The notes beneath the pieces were generated by a model. It saw nothing but the letters and a program-made list of their open reading frames with translations. It did no database searches and was not told the DNA's origin. A stretch of 10,792 nt of DNA from Lachnospiraceae bacterium (GTDB lineage Bacteria > Bacillota_A > Clostridia > Lachnospirales > Lachnospiraceae): assembly GCA_024691045.1 (NCBI GenBank), contig JAILOC010000155.1, positions 1 through 10,792 on the forward strand, given 5' to 3'. Positions 7,053 through 10,792 of the stretch are shown one piece after another (the first letter of the stretch is position 1; every line of letters begins with the position of its first letter). The position numbers and the translations under genes were made by a program.

Positions 7053-8415
7053 ATACATGTCTGACAAAACAAAAGAATCGGAAAGTCCTCTTGCCGCAAG
7101 GATGAGACCCAGAACTCCCGAGGAGGTCGTGGGGCAGGAAGAGATAATCGCACCCGGCAAGCTCCTTTACCGCGCCATCAAGGCTGACAAGATAAGCTCC
7201 CTTATCCTGTACGGTCCGCCCGGAACGGGAAAGACTACGATCGCCAAGGTCATTGCGGGAGCTACCAGATCACGCTTTATTTCGATCAATGCAACCACAG
7301 CCGGGAAGAAGGACATGGAGGATGCCGTTAATGAAGCAAAGAGCATCCTTGCGATGAACTCGCAGAAGACCATACTTTTCATAGATGAGATACACCGTTT
7401 CAATAAAGGGCAGCAGGATTTCCTTCTGCCGTTCGTCGAAGACGGAACCGTAACGCTGATAGGTGCAACAACGGAGAATCCTTACTTTGAGGTCAACGGG
7501 GCTCTTATAAGCCGTTCGATGATATTCGAACTTAAGCCCCTGAGCATGGATAACGTCAAGTCACTTCTTAAGATCGCGGTCACGGATCACGAAAGGGGAA
7601 TGGCAGGATATAATCCCTACATCGACGGAGATGCGCTTGATTTCATTGCAGATGTGTCGGGTGGAGACGCAAGGCATGCACTTAACGCACTCGAGCTTGC
7701 GATCCTTACGACTCAGCCTGATGAAGCGGTACCGGATAAATATCCCGATAGCGTCACCGGACCTGCGGATGCTTCAAAGCCCGGAATACATATAACTCTT
7801 GATGTCGCACAGGAATGCATCCAGAGGAAAGCGGTAAGATACGACAAGACAGGGGATAACCATTACGATACGATCTCCGCATTCATAAAGAGCATGAGAG
7901 GCTCGGATCCCGATGCGGCGGTATATTACCTCGCAAGGATGCTCGATGCGGGAGAGGAAGTAAGCTTCATCGCAAGGCGTATCGTCATTTGTGCGGCGGA
8001 GGATGTCGGTATGGCGGATCCGAACGCACTGGTTGTTGCCAATGCTGCATTCGAAGCAGTCATAAAGGTAGGAATGCCGGAAGCAAGGATCATTCTTTCC
8101 GAAGCTGCGATATATGTAGCGACGGCACCCAAATCAAATTCCGCGATATGCGCGGTCGATGCGGCGCTTGAAGAGATAAGGGAGAGCGGTTCGCTGCCGA
8201 TCCCGCCCCATCTTCAGGATGCACATTACAAGGGGGCCGCAAAGCTCGGACACGGTATCGGTTATCAGTATGCGCATGATTTCCCGAACCACTATGTGAA
8301 GCAGCAATATCTCCCCTACGAGCTGGACGGAAGAGAATTCTTCAGGCCGGACGGACAGGGATATGAAAACAAGATAAAAGATCATTTTAAAAAGATAAAA
8401 GGTAAGGAGAATTAA
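7030..8415 (+). CDS. rarA: Replication-associated recombination protein A (MgsA/RarA AAA+ ATPase)
   Basis: A 461-residue clamp-loader-like AAA+ ATPase acting at stalled or gapped replication forks. It shows RPRTPEEVVGQ (27-36), Walker A GPPGTGKTT (62-70), Walker B ILFIDEIHRF (115-124), sensor 1 IGATTENP (144-151), an arginine-finger SR (161-162), sensor 2 GGDARHALNALE (211-222), and the family-specific C-terminal tetramerisation part with YDKTGDNHYDTISAFIKSMRG split across 271-291, AAEDVGMADP (322-331) and the YLP segment near 428. A ~25-residue Pro/Asp-rich insertion (about 228-253) follows sensor 2. Length is normal for the family. It begins inside the end of murD2; AAGGAG lies only 2 nt from the ATG and GAGGAA 13 nt away, so initiation may rely on coupling to murD2 translation. 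The next in-frame ATG (7057) has no ribosome site and would remove the conserved MDQLNLFEY start. Confidence 0.95.
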   Translation: MDQLNLFEYMSDKTKESESPLAARMRPRTPEEVVGQEEIIAPGKLLYRAIKADKISSLILYGPPGTGKTTIAKVIAGATRSRFISINATTAGKKDMEDAVNEAKSILAMNSQKTILFIDEIHRFNKGQQDFLLPFVEDGTVTLIGATTENPYFEVNGALISRSMIFELKPLSMDNVKSLLKIAVTDHERGMAGYNPYIDGDALDFIADVSGGDARHALNALELAILTTQPDEAVPDKYPDSVTGPADASKPGIHITLDVAQECIQRKAVRYDKTGDNHYDTISAFIKSMRGSDPDAAVYYLARMLDAGEEVSFIARRIVICAAEDVGMADPNALVVANAAFEAVIKVGMPEARIILSEAAIYVATAPKSNSAICAVDAALEEIRESGSLPIPPHLQDAHYKGAAKLGHGIGYQYAHDFPNHYVKQQYLPYELDGREFFRPDGQGYENKIKDHFKKIKGKEN

Positions 8416-8417
8416 AA

Positions 8418-9569
8418 ATGGGCGTTAATGAAGAAGCACTCAAGGCACACGAGGAGTGGAACGGAAAGCTTTCCACCGAGGCCAAGTCAAAGGTAGATTC
8501 AAGGGAGGCACTTGCGATCGCATATACTCCCGGCGTAGCTGAGCCTTGTAAAGAGATAGCAAGGGACAAGGACCTTGCATATAAATACACTTGGAAGGCC
8601 AATACCATCGCAGTCGTATCCGACGGATCTGCGGTTCTCGGACTCGGAAATATCGGCCCCGAAGCTGCAATGCCCGTTATGGAAGGAAAGGCTGTTCTGT
8701 TCAAGGAGTTCGGCGGAGTTAATGCGGTTCCCATCTGTCTTGATACCCAGGACACCGAGGAGATCATCAAGGCCGTAAAGTACATCGCTCCCGGTTTTGG
8801 CGGAATCAATCTTGAGGATATCTCTGCTCCCAGATGCTTTGAGATCGAAGAGAGGCTCAAGGCAGAGCTTAACATTCCCGTATTCCATGACGACCAGCAC
8901 GGAACTGCCATCGTTGTTCTTGCAGCATCCATCAACGCTCTTAAGGTGACAGGTAAAAAGAAAGAAGACTGCAAGATCGTAGTTAACGGTGCGGGCGCTG
9001 CAGGCGTTGCGATTTCCAAGCTTCTTCTTAAGTACGGCTTCGGCTCGGTAACTCTCTGCGATTCAAGGGGAATCGTTTCTGCGGACAGAACCGACCTTAA
9101 CGATACCAAGAAGGAAATGCTTAAGATTACCAATCCCGAGAACAGATCCGGAAAACTTGCCGATGCGGTTGTCGGAACCGATATCTTCGTTGGTGTCTCC
9201 GCTCCCGGAGTACTTACTGCCGATATGATAAAGACCATGAATGCAGATCCCATCATTTTTGCAATGGCGAATCCCGTTCCCGAGATCATGCCTGATGAAG
9301 CCAAGGCAGCAGGCGCAAGGATCGTAGGAACCGGAAGAAGTGACTTCCCCAACCAGATCAACAATGTAGTCGCATTTCCCGGAATTTTCCGCGGTGCACT
9401 CGAGGCAAGAGCACCCCAGATCACCGAGGAGATGAAGCTTGCTGCTGCAGAAGCGATCGCAGCCGCAGTTCCGGAAGACAAGCTCTGTGAGGACAACATC
9501 ATGCCCGAAGCATTCGATCCCCATGTGCGTGATGCAGTATCTGAAGCTGTTAAGAGGCTTGTAAAATAA
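8418..9569 (+). CDS. NAD(P)-dependent malic enzyme (malate dehydrogenase, decarboxylating)
   Basis: A 383-residue short bacterial-type malic enzyme, converting L-malate to pyruvate, CO2 and NAD(P)H in the cytoplasm. Visible residues: Tyr36 in AYTPGVAEPC (probable general acid), SDGSAVLGLGNIGP (68-81), Lys91 in EGKAVLFKEF (probable base), metal ligands in NLEDISAP (131-138) and FHDDQHGTA (157-165), dinucleotide-binding VVNGAGAAGVA (188-198), SAPGVLT (261-267), AMANPVPEI (282-290) and GRSDFPNQINNVVAFPG (306-322). There is no C-terminal phosphotransacetylase-like domain, so it is the short form. NAD versus NADP preference cannot be settled by eye. AAGGAG sits 8 nt before the ATG, inside the last codons of rarA, whose stop is 2 bp upstream. 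The adjoining DUF4364 gene overlaps its stop by 1 bp. Confidence 0.95.
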   Translation: MGVNEEALKAHEEWNGKLSTEAKSKVDSREALAIAYTPGVAEPCKEIARDKDLAYKYTWKANTIAVVSDGSAVLGLGNIGPEAAMPVMEGKAVLFKEFGGVNAVPICLDTQDTEEIIKAVKYIAPGFGGINLEDISAPRCFEIEERLKAELNIPVFHDDQHGTAIVVLAASINALKVTGKKKEDCKIVVNGAGAAGVAISKLLLKYGFGSVTLCDSRGIVSADRTDLNDTKKEMLKITNPENRSGKLADAVVGTDIFVGVSAPGVLTADMIKTMNADPIIFAMANPVPEIMPDEAKAAGARIVGTGRSDFPNQINNVVAFPGIFRGALEARAPQITEEMKLAAAEAIAAAVPEDKLCEDNIMPEAFDPHVRDAVSEAVKRLVK

Positions 9570-10090
9570 TGGATGCCGAGAAGCTCACACAGGTAAAACT
9601 CATCATCCTGTATATGCTTAACAGAGTCGATTTCCTTATGACCGCTTCCCAGATCTCTGATTTTGTTCTGGGCAAGGATTATGCGGATTACTACGTTCTC
9701 ACGCAGGCACAGGGTGAACTCATAGAAAACGGACTTATCTCGCAGGCTCCGCATTCCCACAATTCCACGGAGCTTTCGATCACGTCCGAAGGAAGGGATA
9801 CGATCAATTATTTTGCATCACGCCTTCCCGATTTTATCAAGAATGACATCGAGAATTATTTTGCGGACAAGGCATTCGAACTCAGGAATGAGCTTGCGGT
9901 TCAGAGCAATTACGGACTGAACTTCAATACCGGTGAGTATGAGACAAGACTGATCATCAAGGACCGTGACGTCACCACACTTGATATGACTCTTTCCGTT
10001 CCCACCGAAGAGATCGCAGAGCACATAGTCGATGTCTGGAAGGAAAAAGCTTCCGAAGTTTTTCAGTACATTACCAACGAATTGTTTTAA
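9569..10090 (+). CDS. DUF4364 family winged-helix-like protein
   Basis: A 173-residue cytoplasmic protein. The N-terminal ~80 residues read as a winged helix: LTQVKLIILYMLNRVDFLMTA, then TQAQGELIENGLIS and a beta wing with STELSITSEGRDTINYF. The C-terminal half (FNTGEYETRLIIKDRD...TTLDMTLSVPTEEIAEHIV) is an alpha/beta ligand- or partner-binding part. This matches the DUF4364 family common in Clostridia, whose function is unknown; DNA binding and regulation are plausible but unproven. Its ATG overlaps the malic enzyme TAA (TAATG), so translation is probably coupled; only a weak AAGAGG lies 11 nt upstream. Confidence 0.82.
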   Translation: MDAEKLTQVKLIILYMLNRVDFLMTASQISDFVLGKDYADYYVLTQAQGELIENGLISQAPHSHNSTELSITSEGRDTINYFASRLPDFIKNDIENYFADKAFELRNELAVQSNYGLNFNTGEYETRLIIKDRDVTTLDMTLSVPTEEIAEHIVDVWKEKASEVFQYITNELF

Positions 10091-10116
10091 GTTTTTCTTT
10101 TGCAAAGGAACAGTAA

Positions 10117-10656
10117 ATGAGAATCGGAACAGGATATGACGTACATAAATTCTGTGAAGACAGACCGCTTATCATCGGCGGTGTGACCATTCCTTACGAA
10201 AAGGGACTGCTCGGTCACTCCGATGCCGATGTACTTACACATGCGATAATGGATGCGCTTCTCGGAGCCGCAGCGCTCGGTGATATCGGAAAGCATTTCC
10301 CCGATACGGATCCGGAGTACAAGGGTGCCGATTCGATAAAGCTTCTCGAGAAGGTCGGAGAACTCCTTTTAAGCGAGGGCTTTGTGATCGAGAATATCGA
10401 TTCGACCATCATCGCACAGGCTCCCAAGATGAGACCTCATATTGATGAGATGAGGGCAAATATCGCCTCTGCTCTCGGACTGGATGTAAGCCGCGTGAAC
10501 GTGAAGGCGACCACGGAAGAAGGACTCGGTTTTACGGGAGCGATGCAGGGAATATCTTCCCAGGCGGTAGCGCTCTTGAACAGCGTATACGATCAAAGTG
10601 ATATCGGCCCCGCTTCATGCGGCGGCTGCGCACGATGTCCGGGCGCGGGTGAATGA
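10117..10656 (+). CDS. ispF: 2-C-methyl-D-erythritol 2,4-cyclodiphosphate synthase with cysteine-rich tail
   Basis: A 179-residue IspF, which forms the cyclic diphosphate in the MEP isoprenoid pathway from CDP-ME-2-phosphate, releasing CMP. Metal ligands Asp8 and His10 (GYDVHKF) and His42 ([13 protein letters not shown]), plus GHSDAD (33-38), [19 protein letters not shown] (55-73), [10 protein letters not shown] (99-108) and [15 protein letters not shown] (127-141), are all present, so it should be active. The family is usually about 157-160 residues; here the core ends near NSVYDQ (160) and an extra ~19 residues contain CGGCARC (168-174), a CxxCxxC arrangement of unknown purpose. The AAAGGA site is 7 nt before the ATG. 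It follows the DUF4364 gene by 26 bp and precedes cysS, a familiar Firmicutes pairing. Confidence 0.95.
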   Translation: MRIGTGYDVHKFCEDRPLIIGGVTIPYEKGLLGHSDADVLTHAIMDALLGAAALGDIGKHFPDTDPEYKGADSIKLLEKVGELLLSEGFVIENIDSTIIAQAPKMRPHIDEMRANIASALGLDVSRVNVKATTEEGLGFTGAMQGISSQAVALLNSVYDQSDIGPASCGGCARCPGAGE

Positions 10657-10663
10657 TCAGGTC

Positions 10664-10745
10664 GTGAACAGGGGGACGGTTCCTCCGTTCACAAAGGAGA
10701 CAACATATGATTCAGGGTGAACGGAGGAACCGTCCCCCTGTTCAC
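10664..10745. repeat. REP/BIME-like inverted-repeat element between ispF and cysS
   Basis: Two perfect 29-bp inverted arms (10664-10692 and 10717-10745) flank a 24-bp centre. Each arm is itself a mini-palindrome, starting GTGAAC and ending GTTCAC, with the core GGGGGACGGTTCCTCC on the plus strand of the first arm. Allowing G-U pairs, each arm can fold into its own ~12-bp hairpin with a CGG loop. From memory, GGGGACGGTTCCTC-type palindromes recur widely in bacterial genomes, often as REP-like sequences mobilised by Y1 (RAYT) transposases; no transposase is in this window. It lacks a downstream T-tract, so it is not a standard terminator. The centre contains AAAGGAG followed by ATG 7 nt later. 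Confidence 0.85.
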
Positions 10746-10764
10746 TTTGAGAGGATAGAACAAT

Positions 10765-10792
10765 ATGCAGTTATATAACACAAAAAGCAGAA
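10765..10792 (+). CDS. cysS: Cysteinyl-tRNA synthetase, first codons only (runs off the right edge)
   Basis: Only nine codons plus one base are visible. They read MQLYNTKSR, which matches the usual N-terminus of bacterial CysS (M-x-LYNT-x-x-R). GAGAGG (10749-10754) lies 10 nt upstream of the ATG. Position directly after ispF agrees with the ispF-cysS order common in Firmicutes. The inverted-repeat element ends 19 bp before this start, and no promoter or T-box leader is seen, so it is probably read from the upstream operon. Confidence 0.75.

Noticed and set aside
8387..9760. 457-codon ORF on the minus strand opposite the malic enzyme
   Set aside because: It is Ser/Ala/Leu-rich with no recognisable domain, and it mirrors the codon pattern of a certain malic enzyme gene on the other strand. 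It is a shadow frame.
10664..10745. Inverted repeat as a rho-independent terminator of ispF
   Set aside because: No T-tract follows on the plus strand (TTTGAGAGG), and the nested GTGAAC/GTTCAC design fits a REP-like element better. Partial attenuation remains possible.

Overview
The window looks like a chromosomal stretch from a Gram-positive anaerobe of the class Clostridia, most likely a Lachnospiraceae (rumen or gut type). This rests on gene content (DUF3048/YerB-type lipoprotein, DUF4364 protein, MgsA/RarA, an IspF-CysS pair), classical AAGGAG-type ribosome binding sites, TTGTAA-17-TATAAT promoters and moderate base composition. The assignment is inference from protein style, not from a marker gene.

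Layout: (1) 3-1715, the 3' part of a gene fusing TPR-like helices to an extracellular solute-binding-protein domain, open at the left edge. (2) 1749-3104, a PP-loop protein identified as MurL, the ATP-dependent UDP-MurNAc-L-Ala-L-Glu epimerase. (3) A bidirectional terminator, then on the minus strand a secreted L,D-transpeptidase (3258-4235). (4) A 208-bp divergent promoter region with an 11-bp tandem repeat that looks like an OmpR/PhoB-family operator. (5) A DUF3048 lipoprotein (4444-5652) with its own promoter and strong terminator. (6) A strong promoter at 5727-5755 heading a tight plus-strand run: murD2-like ligase, rarA, malic enzyme, DUF4364 protein, ispF and the first codons of cysS. 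The ispF-cysS gap is occupied by an 82-bp perfect inverted-repeat element.

The most interesting reading is metabolic. A MurL homologue and a MurD homologue with non-canonical motifs lie 2.7 kb apart. In Xanthomonas, MurD2 adds L-Glu (not D-Glu) to UDP-MurNAc-L-Ala and MurL then epimerises the L-Glu residue to D-Glu, which bypasses glutamate racemase. The MurD here departs from the usual MurD motifs (GTKGKST, EEHLDYYG, DDSISTIP, GGMDRG), which fits an L-Glu-adding enzyme. The two genes between them, an L,D-transpeptidase and a YerB-like lipoprotein, are also cell-envelope genes, so 1.7-7.1 kb reads as a peptidoglycan neighbourhood.

The rest of the plus-strand run is housekeeping: replication-fork repair (rarA), malate to pyruvate (malic enzyme), a winged-helix protein of unknown role, the MEP isoprenoid pathway (ispF, which carries an odd cysteine-rich tail), and cysteinyl-tRNA synthetase. 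No RNA genes, CRISPR arrays, transposase genes or prophage genes were seen. No gene-free stretch exceeds 300 bases.
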